From the NCBI GenBank assembly GCA_045585955.1, contig JAZMZK010000069.1, positions 28,186 to 92,185 of the forward strand: DNA of 64,000 nucleotides, in the 5' to 3' direction. The notes below the pieces were generated by a model. The model did not search any database, had not been told where the DNA came from, and saw only the letters and a list, made by a program, of their open reading frames with translations. A program made the position numbers and the translations under genes. This document shows positions 1 through 13,340 of this stretch, in pieces; within the stretch, counting starts at the first letter, position 1; each line of letters starts with the position of its first letter. The stretch is from SIG78 sp045585955. GTDB lineage: Bacteria > Verrucomicrobiota > Lentisphaeria > Victivallales > Victivallaceae.

Positions 1-450
1 TTTATCTCCTTTCAGGGGCTGAAGGTTAAGGATTTTTCCGGACTTCGCGACCAACTCGTCAATGTAAATGCCAACTGCCATGTTTACAAAAACAAGCTGA
101 TCCGCAAAGCTGTTGAGCTCAACAATATTGAAGCTCTCAAAGATTTTGCTTTTGCCGGTGATGTGGCAATGGTGTACGGTCAGGGTGATCCCGGTGCCGT
201 GGCGAAAGTGCTCGTTGAGTTCGGCAAGAATAACGAACTGGTCCAGGCCAAGGGTGGTTTGTTTGAAAGTGCTGCTCTTACTCCGGCGGAAATTGCCGAC
301 ATTGCAGCTCTGCCGAGCAAAGACATTCTTCAGGCTCAGTTGCTGGGTGTACTCCAGGCGCCGGCGCGCAATCTGGTCAGCATCCTCAACAACAAGGCTG
401 CTTCGATTCTCAATGTGCTCAATGCATACAAAGACAAACTCGAGAAGTAA
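1..450 (+). CDS. rplJ: Ribosomal protein L10 (uL10), 5' end missing
   Basis: Reading frame 1 is open from the first base to a TAA at 450, giving 149 residues; the start lies outside the window. The visible part begins with FISFQGLKVKDFSGLRDQL and continues with VYKNKLIRKAVE, as in the N-terminal RNA-binding domain of L10. The last third is helical and ends NVLNAYKDKLEK, as expected for the tail that carries L7/L12 dimers. It is followed after 34 bp by rplL, the usual order in the stalk operon. Identification is secure; only the first 20 or so residues are absent. Confidence 0.96.
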   Translation, partial: FISFQGLKVKDFSGLRDQLVNVNANCHVYKNKLIRKAVELNNIEALKDFAFAGDVAMVYGQGDPGAVAKVLVEFGKNNELVQAKGGLFESAALTPAEIADIAALPSKDILQAQLLGVLQAPARNLVSILNNKAASILNVLNAYKDKLEK

Positions 451-484
451 AAGACAACAAAGTCATTAATGGAGGAATATTATC

Positions 485-868
485 ATGGCTGAAGTCAACA
501 TGGAATCTTTTATCGATTACGTCGAGAACATGACTGTTCTGGAACTTTCCAAGCTGGTCAAGGCTTTGGAAGAACGCCTCGGTGTCAGCGCTGCTGCTCC
601 GGTTGCTGTTGCCGCTGTTGCCGGTGCTGCTGCCCCCGCTGCTGCTGCTGAAGAAAAGACCGAATTCGATGTCATCCTCGCCAGCTTTGGCGACAACAAA
701 GTTGCCGTCATCAAGGAAGTCCGCGCTATCACCGGTTTGGGCTTGAAGGAAGCCAAAGACCTGGTCGAAGCCGCTCCGAAGGCTCTCAAGGAAGGCGCCA
801 CCAAGGAAGATGCCGACAAGATCAAGGCCCAGCTCGAAGCTGCTGGTGCCAAAGTCGAAATCAAGTAA
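485..868 (+). CDS. rplL: Ribosomal protein L7/L12 (bL12)
   Basis: 127 residues, the normal length. An N-terminal dimerisation domain (residues 1-35) leads into an Ala/Pro/Val-rich hinge (about 40-60) and a C-terminal domain with FDVILASFGDNKVAVIKEVR and GLGLKEAKDLVEAAPK, the surface that recruits translation factors. The ribosome binding site GGAGG lies 9 bp before ATG 485. It is cotranscribed with rplJ; the hairpin at 897-930 separates it from rpoB. Confidence 0.98.
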   Translation: MAEVNMESFIDYVENMTVLELSKLVKALEERLGVSAAAPVAVAAVAGAAAPAAAAEEKTEFDVILASFGDNKVAVIKEVRAITGLGLKEAKDLVEAAPKALKEGATKEDADKIKAQLEAAGAKVEIK

Positions 869-896
869 TTTTCCGACTGTCGTATCAGAAAAAAAT

Positions 897-941
897 AACG
901 GTGGAGGGGTTGTAAAACCCCTCAACCGTTGTTTTGCGTTT
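897..941 (+). terminator. Hairpin between rplL and rpoB (attenuator-like)
   Basis: AACGGTgGAGGGGT (897-910) pairs with ACCCCTCaACCGTT (917-930), 13 pairs with one mismatch and a six-base loop, followed by a T-rich stretch. A partial terminator at this site is known from the rplL-rpoB junction of other bacteria and lets ribosomal protein transcripts exceed polymerase transcripts. Partial read-through is inferred because no clear promoter is visible between here and rpoB. Confidence 0.7.
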
Positions 942-1222
942 TCAGGTTTGATTGTTTTTATGTGCCGTAAAAGACAGTTGCCGGTATATCGGACCGGCAG
1001 GATTTCTGGCATGAAATCTGCATAAAACCGAATCTTCTTGACCGAATCTTTCCGATTCCATTTGTATTACATGCCGCGTGATTGCGTAATACAGAGCGGG
1101 ATCTAACTCACTTGGCAAGAAACTTTCCGTACAGGAATGTTGTTCCGCAGCAAAGATTGTTGTTGCGGTTGAATGGAATGCAAGCAAAAGATAAAATTTT
1201 ACTTACACCAAGGATGAGTAGC

Positions 1223-5047
<3,825 letters not shown>

Positions 5048-5064
5048 TCAGGAGGATTTCTACT

Positions 5065-8000
5065 GTGAGTGATAAAAATTTCGCTAGTCGTGACGTTGCG
5101 GGGAAATCAGCAAGCAACGCATTCAATGCGGTTTCCATAAATGTTGCTTCGCCGGATGTGATCCGTTCCTGGAGTTTCGGCGAAGTAAAAAATCCGGAAA
5201 CTATCAACTATCGTACTCTCAAACCGGAGCGTGGCGGTCTGTTTTGCGAACGCATTTTCGGGCCTACCCGTGACTGGGAATGCAGCTGCGGGTTGCATAA
5301 ACGCGTCAAGCTCAAGGGTGTAGTCTGCGACCATTGCGGCGTGGAAGTTACCATGAGCAGCGTGCGTCGTGAACGCATGGGGCATATTGAACTGGCAGTG
5401 CCGGTATCCCACATTTGGTTTTTCAAGTGTATGCCCAGCCGTATCGGTTTGGCTTTGGATATGACCGCCAAGAATTTGGAAAAGGTCATCTACTATGAGT
5501 CATGGGTAGTTACCGATCCCGGAGATACTCCGTTGAAACTCGGTCAGGTGCTGGAAGAACTCAAATACCGTGAAGCCCGTGAAGACTATGGTGATGCTTT
5601 TATGGCGGATATGGGTGCACCGGCAATCAAAACTTTGCTGGAAAAACTTGATATGCCTGCCAAGCTTGCCGAGTTGGAAACAGAACTGACAAGTACCCAT
5701 AACAAGGCAATCCGCAAGAAGCTTTCCAAGCGTTTGCGCTTGCTGGAAGGCTTTATCAACAGCAATTCGCGTCCTGAATGGATGATTATGACGGTGCTGC
5801 CGGTGATCCCGCCGGATCTGCGTCCTCTGGTTCCGCTGGAAGGCGGCCGCTTTGCCACATCGGACTTGAACGACCTTTACCGTCGTGTGATCAACCGTAA
5901 CAACCGGTTGAAAAATCTGTTGAGTCAGCGCACCCCTGATGTGATCATCCGCAACGAAAAGCGTATGTTGCAGGAAGCGGTCGACGCATTGCTGGATAAC
6001 GGTCGTCACGGTCGTGCTGTGACTGGTGCTGGCAATCGTGCGCTCAAGAGCTTGAGCGATATGCTTAAAGGTAAACAGGGGCGTTTCCGCCAGAACTTGC
6101 TGGGTAAGCGTGTAGACTATTCCGGCCGTTCGGTGATCGTGGTCGGTCCTGAATTGAAGATCAATCAGTGCGGTCTGCCGAAAAAGATGGCGATGACTCT
6201 GTTTGAACCTTTCATTATCCGTCATTTGAAAGACCGCAATCTGGCTCACACTGTGCGCGGCGCCAAGAAGATGATCGAACGCGGCGAACCGGAGGTTTGG
6301 GATATTCTCGAAGAAGTGACCCAGGGGCATCCGGTAATGCTGAACCGTGCGCCTACGCTGCACCGTTTGAGTATTCAGGCATTTGACCCGGTGCTGATCG
6401 AAGGTTCGGCGTTGCGTATCCATCCGCTGGTCTGTACAGCTTACAACGCCGACTTTGACGGTGACCAGATGGCTGTGCATGTGCCGCTGTCCAACGAAGC
6501 GCAGATGGAAACCAAGCTTTTGATGCTTGCATCGAATAATATCTTTTCGCCGGCAAACGGTAAACCTATCACTACGCCGACACAGGATATTACGCTGGGT
6601 TCGTATTATCTGACCTGCAATCCGCGCAATCCGGATCGCGCCAAGCTCTACAAAGATTACTTTGAAGTGCTGTACGCCATGGATGCCGGTTTCCTGTCGA
6701 TCCATGATGCGGTGCGTATCCCCAACCCCGACTTGGGCAAGGATACTGTTTACGGCGATAAGGAAAGCAAGTACATTCTGACCACTCCCGGCCGTTGTAT
6801 TTTCAACGAAATCTGGGACAAGCGTCTTGGCTTCTACAATCAGCTTGCCAAGAAAAAGGATTTGGGTAAACTTATCAGTGTATCCTACAAGCTCTGCGGT
6901 CACGATGCCACGATCAAGCTTTTGGACGATTTGAAAGCGTTGGGTTACCGTCATGCGACCCGTGCCGGTCTTTCTATTTCCATTACCGACTTGCATGTGC
7001 CGGATAAGAAGGAAAGTCTTATATCCGAAGCCCGCGAGCAGATCGGCAAGGTCGTAGATCAGTACAACAGCGGGGTTTTGACCGATGGTGAACGCCATAA
7101 CAAAGTTATTGATATCTGGACTCAGACCAGTAACTCGGTGGCAAGTGCATTGTTTGCCCGGTTGGAAGAAGAATCCCGCCGCGGAGAGATCAACCCGGTG
7201 TACGCCATGCTTGACTCCGGGGCGCGAGGCAGTAAAGATCAGATCCGTCAGCTGGCAGGTATGCGTGGTTTGATGGCTAAACCTTCCGGCGATATTATTG
7301 TACGGCCGATCATCTCCAACTTCCGTGAAGGTCTGTCGGTGCTGGAATACTTTATTTCCACCCACGGTGCCCGTAAAGGTTTGGCTGATACAGCGTTGAA
7401 GACCGCTGACTCCGGTTACATGACCCGTAAGCTTGTGGATGTGGCGCAGGATGTTATCTGCCGTCAGGAAGACTGCGGTACCGTGAAGGGTATCTGGATG
7501 TCTGCGATCGTGGAAGGCGACGAAGTTATTCTGCCGTTGCGCGACCGTATTGTCGGCCGTTTTGCGGCAATGGATCTTAAAGACCCTGCCTACAACGATG
7601 GCAGAGTGATCGTCAAAGCCGGCGAAGAAATTACCTCGGCTATAATGGATGTGATCGAAAAGCGTGGTATCCAGCGTGTTTTAATCCGTTCCAACCTCAC
7701 TTGCGAAACTCCTTACGGTGTTTGTGTCAAGTGCTATGGGCGCAACCTTGCCAGCGACCGTGTTGCCAAGGTGGGTGATGCGTTGGGTATCATTGCCGCC
7801 CAGTCCATCGGTGAACCCGGTACCCAGCTGACAATGCGTACCTTCCACATCGGGGGTACAGCTTCCAGTGCTTACAAAGAACCGGTCATCAAAGCCCGTA
7901 ATGCCGGTACCTTGCATCTGGTGAATGTGCGTACAGTCAAGAACCAGAATGGCGAAACAGTGGTTGTCAGCAAGAACGGTTATGTGATCGTTTACGATGC

Positions 8001-9492
8001 CGAAGTTGCCAAGAAAGCCGAAGAACAGGCCAGATCCCGTGCCAAGGCGGAAGCCGAAGCGATCGGTTCCTATTATAATAAGGATTACGATTACGCAAGC
8101 GATGCTTTGCGTGAAGCCGAGCTTGACCGTTATGATGTTGAAGCCGGTGCAGTGATAACCAAGGGCGAAGGTCAGACCGTCAAAGCCGAAGAACAGTTCG
8201 TGCATTGGGATCCTTACCACGCACCGATCATTGTGGAAAAAGGCGGTCGGGTTGAATTCAGTGCTCTGATCGAAGGTATGACTTTGAACCGGCAGCGCCG
8301 TGGCGGTACAGAAGAGTTTACGGTTATGGAACACCGTGACGACTTGAGTCCGCAGATCGTGGTCAAAGACGAAAACGACGAAGTTCTTGCCAGCTATCCG
8401 TTGCCGGCAGGTGCATTTGTGATGGTGCGTGATGGTGAATATGTGGAATCCGGTGTAACGGTTGCCCGAGTTCCCCGTCAGTCGGCAAAGAACAAAGACA
8501 TTACCGGGGGGCTTCCGCGTATTGCCGAGTTGTTTGAAGCCCGTCAGCCGCGTGAAGTTGCGGAAATTGCCCGTATCGACGGTAAGGTTGAGATCGTAAA
8601 TGCCAAGAATTCCAGAGGTCGTCGTACGATCCGTATTGAGGACAGCGAAACCAAGAGCATTGAAGAACACGGCAATATTCCTTCCAACAAACATCTGTTG
8701 GTAAGCAATGGCGACTTTGTTCACAAGGGCGATAAACTGACTGAAGGTTCGGTTGTACCGCATGCGCTGTTGGAAATCTGCGGACCTCACGAACTTCAGC
8801 GGTTCCTGGTCAACGAAATCCAGCTGGTGTACCGTGCGCAGGGTGTGGAAATCAACGATAAGCACATTGAAATCATCATTCGCCAGATGATGCAGAAAGT
8901 CCGCATCACTGAACCCGGCGATACAGAATATCTGGTTGGCGAAACAGTTGACCGGGTCAGCTTCGATGCCGAAAACCGCAGAGTTGTCGGCCGCAAGTTT
9001 GAGGATCGCAACGGTCGTCCGGCTGAAGGCGAACCGATTCTGTTGGGTATTACCAAGGCATCACTTGAAACTGACAGCTTCATTTCGGCAGCCAGCTTCC
9101 AGGATACCACCCGTATTCTGACCGAAGCTGCCACGCTGGGTAAGAGCGATGAACTCAAGGGCTTCAAGGAAAATGTGATCACCGGTCATTTGATTCCTGC
9201 CGGTACGGGTACTGAACAGTTGCAGTATCTGAAGTTGAAATACTACGGCGAAGAAATTCCGCGCGAACAACCTGAACAGCCGGAAGAAGATGAACAGAGC
9301 AAGGTCATCGAAGAGCAGATTTTCGGAGATGATGATGATATGTTCAACGCAGACGAACCGCTTTTCGGCGAAGGCTCGATCCTCGATGCTGATGCTGATC
9401 TGGATGGGGAGTTTGCCGACGATCAGGACTTCGATGATATGGATCTTGAGGATGTCATCGATGGTGATTACAGCGACGATGAAGATGCATAA
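5065..9492 (+). CDS. rpoC: RNA polymerase beta-prime subunit
   Basis: 1475 residues from a GTG start with AGGAGG 8 bp upstream. The N-terminal zinc site (ECSCGLHKRVKLKGVVCDHCG, residues about 70-92), the catalytic NADFDGDQMAVH loop (about 465-480) and the second zinc site (CETPYGVCVKCYG, about 882-894) are all present. The C-terminus carries a long acidic tail of about 60 residues, rich in Asp and Glu, that goes beyond the conserved region. The gene ends before a strong terminator at 9521-9583, closing the rplJL-rpoBC unit. Confidence 0.98.
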   Translation: MSDKNFASRDVAGKSASNAFNAVSINVASPDVIRSWSFGEVKNPETINYRTLKPERGGLFCERIFGPTRDWECSCGLHKRVKLKGVVCDHCGVEVTMSSVRRERMGHIELAVPVSHIWFFKCMPSRIGLALDMTAKNLEKVIYYESWVVTDPGDTPLKLGQVLEELKYREAREDYGDAFMADMGAPAIKTLLEKLDMPAKLAELETELTSTHNKAIRKKLSKRLRLLEGFINSNSRPEWMIMTVLPVIPPDLRPLVPLEGGRFATSDLNDLYRRVINRNNRLKNLLSQRTPDVIIRNEKRMLQEAVDALLDNGRHGRAVTGAGNRALKSLSDMLKGKQGRFRQNLLGKRVDYSGRSVIVVGPELKINQCGLPKKMAMTLFEPFIIRHLKDRNLAHTVRGAKKMIERGEPEVWDILEEVTQGHPVMLNRAPTLHRLSIQAFDPVLIEGSALRIHPLVCTAYNADFDGDQMAVHVPLSNEAQMETKLLMLASNNIFSPANGKPITTPTQDITLGSYYLTCNPRNPDRAKLYKDYFEVLYAMDAGFLSIHDAVRIPNPDLGKDTVYGDKESKYILTTPGRCIFNEIWDKRLGFYNQLAKKKDLGKLISVSYKLCGHDATIKLLDDLKALGYRHATRAGLSISITDLHVPDKKESLISEAREQIGKVVDQYNSGVLTDGERHNKVIDIWTQTSNSVASALFARLEEESRRGEINPVYAMLDSGARGSKDQIRQLAGMRGLMAKPSGDIIVRPIISNFREGLSVLEYFISTHGARKGLADTALKTADSGYMTRKLVDVAQDVICRQEDCGTVKGIWMSAIVEGDEVILPLRDRIVGRFAAMDLKDPAYNDGRVIVKAGEEITSAIMDVIEKRGIQRVLIRSNLTCETPYGVCVKCYGRNLASDRVAKVGDALGIIAAQSIGEPGTQLTMRTFHIGGTASSAYKEPVIKARNAGTLHLVNVRTVKNQNGETVVVSKNGYVIVYDAEVAKKAEEQARSRAKAEAEAIGSYYNKDYDYASDALREAELDRYDVEAGAVITKGEGQTVKAEEQFVHWDPYHAPIIVEKGGRVEFSALIEGMTLNRQRRGGTEEFTVMEHRDDLSPQIVVKDENDEVLASYPLPAGAFVMVRDGEYVESGVTVARVPRQSAKNKDITGGLPRIAELFEARQPREVAEIARIDGKVEIVNAKNSRGRRTIRIEDSETKSIEEHGNIPSNKHLLVSNGDFVHKGDKLTEGSVVPHALLEICGPHELQRFLVNEIQLVYRAQGVEINDKHIEIIIRQMMQKVRITEPGDTEYLVGETVDRVSFDAENRRVVGRKFEDRNGRPAEGEPILLGITKASLETDSFISAASFQDTTRILTEAATLGKSDELKGFKENVITGHLIPAGTGTEQLQYLKLKYYGEEIPREQPEQPEEDEQSKVIEEQIFGDDDDMFNADEPLFGEGSILDADADLDGEFADDQDFDDMDLEDVIDGDYSDDEDA

Positions 9493-9520
9493 GTCATTGT
9501 GTAAGTGATTGCTTGAGATT

Positions 9521-9583
9521 GCTCTCAAAACGGGTGAAAATAATGAAAAAAGCCCGTTTTGGGAGCAAAATTGCGTTTTTTTT
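9521..9583 (+). terminator. Rho-independent terminator after rpoC
   Basis: GCTCTCAAAACGGG (9521-9534) pairs with CCCGTTTTGGGAGC (9553-9566), 14 pairs with one G-T, followed by a run of T at 9575-9583. Confidence 0.85.
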
Positions 9584-9604
9584 CGGGATTTATGAGTTTT
9601 AAAT

Positions 9605-9632
9605 TTGTAAATTCTGAAAAAAAATGTATTTT
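9605..9632 (+). promoter_or_regulatory. Possible promoter for the rpsL-rpsS block
   Basis: TTGTAA (9605-9610), 16 bp, TATTTT (9627-9632), preceded by ATG that could serve as a partial extended -10. It lies between the rpoC terminator and rpsL in an AT-rich gap of 230 bp, so a promoter is needed here; this particular match is modest. Confidence 0.45.
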
Positions 9633-9722
9633 ATATGGCTATTATTTTTAGAAAAGTATATTCAAATTAATTTTTTGCGTGTTAAATAAGCAGAAAGAAA
9701 AAGAAAGGTTGGAGCTGGAAAG

Positions 9723-10127
9723 ATGCCCACGATCAATCAGTTGGTGAGATTCGGACGGACCTCCAAGGTCAAGAAGAGCAAGTCCCGCGCTTTGAGCGCC
9801 TGCCCGCAACGCCGGGGAGTCTGTTTGCAGGTGACCACTCGTACGCCTAAAAAGCCGAACTCGGCTTTGCGTAAAATCGCACGTGTGCGTTTGACGAATG
9901 GTCAGGAAGTGACCGCCTACATCGGCGGTGAAGGTCATAACCTCCAGGAACACAGCGTGGTGCTGGTTCAGGGCGGTCGTGTACGCGACCTTCCGGGGGT
10001 GCGTTACCACATTGTCCGTGGTTCGCTGGATAGTCTTGGTGTGGAAAACCGTCGTCAGGCGCGTTCCCGTTATGGTGCCAAGCGTCCGAAGCCGGGCCAG
10101 GAAGCTGCCAAAGGCAAGAAGAAGTAA
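9723..10127 (+). CDS. rpsL: Ribosomal protein S12 (uS12)
   Basis: 134 residues starting MPTINQLVRFGR. It contains the decoding-centre loops TTRTPKKPNSALRK and YIGGEGHNLQEHSVVLVQGGRV, including the lysine and PGVRYH region where streptomycin-resistance changes occur in other species (wild-type residues here). The C-terminus is Lys-rich. First gene of a fused str/S10 unit; AAAGGTTGGAGC provides the binding site upstream. Confidence 0.98.
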   Translation: MPTINQLVRFGRTSKVKKSKSRALSACPQRRGVCLQVTTRTPKKPNSALRKIARVRLTNGQEVTAYIGGEGHNLQEHSVVLVQGGRVRDLPGVRYHIVRGSLDSLGVENRRQARSRYGAKRPKPGQEAAKGKKK

Positions 10128-10225
10128 TTGCGGATGATTTTTTTGCCGGTTGGCGAGGAGCCTGCCGGGGTTGTTTGAAAATCTGAAATGAATGCAATAT
10201 CAAGTTCAACAGGAATGATAGGCAA

Positions 10226-10696
10226 ATGAGAAGACGTACAGCTACGAAGCGGGTGCAGACCCCCGATGTCAAGTACAAGAGCGTATTGGTCGGTCGTTTG
10301 ATCAATACAATCATGACCCGTGGTAAGAAATCCACAGCACAGAGCATTGTTTATGGTGCATTGGATCTTATCAAAACCAAGAAACCCGAAATGGATGCCC
10401 TGGAAGTATTCTTGCAGGCTCTGGAAAATGTGAAACCGAAACTGGAAGTCAAGAGCCGCCGCGTTGGTGGTGCGACCTATCAGGTTCCGGTTGAAGTCAG
10501 CCAGGAACGTCAGGTGGCGTTGGCGATGCGCTGGATCACCAGCTACAGCCGCGGCCGTAAAGGCAAATCCATGACCGAATCTCTGGCATCCGAACTTCTG
10601 GATGCTTTTGATAACACCGGCGCGTCGATCAAGAAGAAAGACGACACCTACAAGATGGCGATGGCCAACAAGGCTTTCGCACATTACCGTTGGTAA
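10226..10696 (+). CDS. rpsG: Ribosomal protein S7 (uS7)
   Basis: 156 residues, standard length, starting MRRRTATKRVQTPDVKYKS, with the conserved LINTIMTRGKKSTAQ and RRVGGATYQVPVEV segments that contact 16S rRNA. It lies 98 bp after rpsL; the gap includes short GC-rich inverted repeats (for example TGCCGG/CCGG near 10145-10170) that could be a leader, but I cannot assign it. fusA follows after 30 bp. Confidence 0.98.
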   Translation: MRRRTATKRVQTPDVKYKSVLVGRLINTIMTRGKKSTAQSIVYGALDLIKTKKPEMDALEVFLQALENVKPKLEVKSRRVGGATYQVPVEVSQERQVALAMRWITSYSRGRKGKSMTESLASELLDAFDNTGASIKKKDDTYKMAMANKAFAHYRW

Positions 10697-10726
10697 TTTG
10701 TAAAACGCTGCTTCAAAGGAACTACG

Positions 10727-12847
10727 ATGAGCGACGATAAACAATTCAAAGAGTCCCCGAACCGTCAGGTAGCCCTGAAAGATGTGCGTAACATCGGGAT
10801 CATGGCTCACATTGACGCCGGTAAGACTACTCTTTCAGAACGAATCCTGTACTATACAGGTATCAATCATAAGATTGGTGATACACACGAAGGTACTGCC
10901 ACCATGGACTGGATGGAGCAGGAACGCGACCGTGGTATTACCATCACCAGTGCTGCAACGACTGCTTTCTGGAACCGCAATGGTGTGAAGCACCGTTTGA
11001 ATCTGATCGACACTCCAGGACACGTGGACTTCACTGCTGAAGTGGAACGCTCCCTGCGCGTGTTGGACGGTGCAGTTGCAGTATTCTGCTCGGTGGGTAA
11101 AGTACAGCCCCAGAGCGAAACTGTGTGGCGTCAGGCACAGAAATACAAAGTGCCGATCGTTGCACTGATCAACAAAATGGACCGTACCGGTGCCGACTTC
11201 TACGGTGCTGTTGAAGAAATCAAAACCAAGCTGGGTGCCACCGCAGTTCCGCTGCTGCTGCCCATTGGTAAAGAAGCTGATTTCGTCGGTCAGATCGACG
11301 TGTTGGAAAACCGTGCCATCTACTTCAAAGGTGACGACGGTTCCCAGATCGAATACGCTGAAGTTCCCGCCGATTATGTGGAACTGCGTGAAAAATACTA
11401 CAAACACCTGGTCGAATGCCTCGCTGAAGTCGACGAAGAGATCATGGAAATCTTCCTGGCCGACGAAATGCCGACTCTGGAACAGATCCGTCCCGCTCTG
11501 CGTCGTGCCACTGTTGCTGCTCAGGTCGTACCTGTTGCCTGTGCCAGTGCATTCAAGAAACGCGGTGTGCAGCCGGTGCTCGACATCGTTGCCGACTATC
11601 TGCCCAGCCCGATCGATATTTGGGACATCAAAGGTTCTGACCCGGTGACCGGCGAAGAAAAGACCCGTCATGTTGGTGACTTGCAGCCCTTCTCGGCATT
11701 GGTCTTCAAAATTATGACCGACCCGTTTGTGGGTAAACTCTACTATTTCCGTGTATACAGCGGTACTGCTTCGCAGGGTATGGAAGTGCTGAACCCCCGT
11801 ACCAACCGTCGTGAACGCCTCGGCCGTCTGTTGCAGATGCACGCCAACCACCGTGAAGAACGCAAAGAGATCTTCTCCGGCGACATTGCCGCTGCAGTCG
11901 GTCTGAAAAATGTTACCACCGGTGATACCATCTGTTTGGAAAATGACCCCATCGTTCTGGAAAGCATGACCTTCCCGGAACCGGTTATCAGCGTTGCTGT
12001 GGAGCCCAAGAGCTCCGGCGAACGCGACAAACTTTCCAAGGGCTTGATCGCACTTTCCGACGAAGACCCGACCTTCCGCGTCCGTTCCGACGAAGAAACC
12101 GGTCAGACCATCATCTCCGGTATGGGTGAGTTGCATTTGGAAATCATTATCGACCGTTTGATCAAAGAATTCAAGGTGGAAGCCAACACCGGTGCACCCC
12201 AGGTTGCCTACCGTGAAGCTATCACTTCTGCGGCTGATGCCGATACCAAGTTTGTCCGTCAGACTGGTGGTCACGGTCAGTATGGTCATGTTATCATCCA
12301 TATGGAACCGGGCGAACAGGGCAGCGGTTTGGTTATCGAAAACAAAGTTGTTGGCGGTAACATTCCGAAAGAATTCATCAAGCCCGTGGAAAACGGTCTG
12401 CGCGAAGCCGCCGCTACCGGTGTGCTTGCCGGTTATCCGTTGATCGACCTCAAGATCGATATTGTTGACGGTTCCTACCACCCGGTCGACTCCTCGGAAA
12501 TGGCATTTAAGATCGCTGCTTCCATGGCGTTGAAAGAAGCCTGTAAGAAGGCGAACATCATTCTGCTTGAACCGATCATGAAGGTTGAAGTGGTTGTGCC
12601 GGAAGAAAACATGGGTGATATCATCGGCGACATCACCAGCCGTCGTGGTAACATCGTTGAAATCAATTCCAATGTCCAGGCAGGGTTCAACAAACTCAAT
12701 GCCCAGGTGCCGCTGGCAGAACTTTTCGGTTACGCCACGGCGATCCGCTCACTGTCCAGAGGCCGTGCTTCCTACACGATGGAACCCTCGCACTTTGAAC
12801 GGGTACCGAAACAAGTACAAGAAAAAGTTGTAACGGAGAAGAAATAA
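10727..12847 (+). CDS. fusA: Elongation factor G
   Basis: 706 residues, a full five-domain EF-G. The GTPase motifs are AHIDAGKTT (P-loop, about residue 27), the switch I region RGITITSAATT, DTPGHVDF and NKMDRTGADF. Domain IV (TKFVRQTGGHGQYGHV) and the C-terminal domain V are intact. It catalyses translocation on the ribosome. rpsJ begins only 2 bp after the stop, and tuf, which commonly follows fusA, is not here. Confidence 0.98.
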   Translation: MSDDKQFKESPNRQVALKDVRNIGIMAHIDAGKTTLSERILYYTGINHKIGDTHEGTATMDWMEQERDRGITITSAATTAFWNRNGVKHRLNLIDTPGHVDFTAEVERSLRVLDGAVAVFCSVGKVQPQSETVWRQAQKYKVPIVALINKMDRTGADFYGAVEEIKTKLGATAVPLLLPIGKEADFVGQIDVLENRAIYFKGDDGSQIEYAEVPADYVELREKYYKHLVECLAEVDEEIMEIFLADEMPTLEQIRPALRRATVAAQVVPVACASAFKKRGVQPVLDIVADYLPSPIDIWDIKGSDPVTGEEKTRHVGDLQPFSALVFKIMTDPFVGKLYYFRVYSGTASQGMEVLNPRTNRRERLGRLLQMHANHREERKEIFSGDIAAAVGLKNVTTGDTICLENDPIVLESMTFPEPVISVAVEPKSSGERDKLSKGLIALSDEDPTFRVRSDEETGQTIISGMGELHLEIIIDRLIKEFKVEANTGAPQVAYREAITSAADADTKFVRQTGGHGQYGHVIIHMEPGEQGSGLVIENKVVGGNIPKEFIKPVENGLREAAATGVLAGYPLIDLKIDIVDGSYHPVDSSEMAFKIAASMALKEACKKANIILLEPIMKVEVVVPEENMGDIIGDITSRRGNIVEINSNVQAGFNKLNAQVPLAELFGYATAIRSLSRGRASYTMEPSHFERVPKQVQEKVVTEKK

Positions 12848-12849
12848 TC

Positions 12850-13167
12850 ATGAGCAGCAATAATCAGAAGGTCCGTATCCGTTTGCAGGCCTATGAGCAT
12901 CGCATTCTGGATCAGTCTGTGGCGGAAATCCTCAATACCGTCAAACGCACCGGTTCCCAGGTAGTCGGCCCCGTGCCGCTGCCGACTCGCGTCGAACGCT
13001 TCACTGTGAACCGTTCACCCCATGTCGACAAGAAGTCGATGGAACAGTTTGAGATCCGCACCCACAAGCGTGTGCTGGATATCATTGATCCCACCAACAA
13101 GACTGTGGATGAACTCAAGAAATTGAGCTTGCCCGCAGGTGTGGATATCTCGGTCAAAATTGGCTGA
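12850..13167 (+). CDS. rpsJ: Ribosomal protein S10 (uS10)
   Basis: 105 residues. It contains VRIRLQAYEHRILDQSV and the conserved loop GPVPLPTRVERFTVNRSPHVDKKSMEQFEIRTHKR (read as two adjacent segments), followed by LDIIDPTNKTVDELKKLSLPAGVDISVKI. The start ATG 12850 is 2 bp from the fusA stop, with GGAGAAG within the fusA end as ribosome binding site, so translation is probably coupled. Confidence 0.97.
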   Translation: MSSNNQKVRIRLQAYEHRILDQSVAEILNTVKRTGSQVVGPVPLPTRVERFTVNRSPHVDKKSMEQFEIRTHKRVLDIIDPTNKTVDELKKLSLPAGVDISVKIG

Positions 13168-13340
13168 AAATAGTTAAAGCCGCCGGGTTGGGCTGGAGTT
13201 TTCAAAATCAGAGTTGCAAAAGATTTTGAATAAACAAAAGTGCCGGCGGCAATGATCTCGCCGGGAGTAAAATCCCGGTAAAGATGCGATACCAATGCTC
13301 CTTAAAACCGATTGGAGTATGTATCAGAAAGGACAAAAAA
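13168..13340 (+). ncRNA. Structured leader between rpsJ and rplC
   Basis: This 173-bp gap has nested inverted repeats: an outer GCCGCCGG (13179-13186) with CCGGCGGC (13243-13250), an inner TTCAAAATC (13201-13209) with GATTTTGAA (13222-13230), then a separate CCGGGA/TCCCGG hairpin (13261-13278). No T-run follows, so it is not a plain terminator. The position suggests a ribosomal-protein-responsive leader, but no ligand can be named from sequence. Confidence 0.5.

Noticed and set aside
1082..1222. N-terminal extension of rpoB from TTG 1082
   Set aside because: No binding site, no similarity to RpoB proteins; ATG 1223 has a proper site and the family N-terminus.
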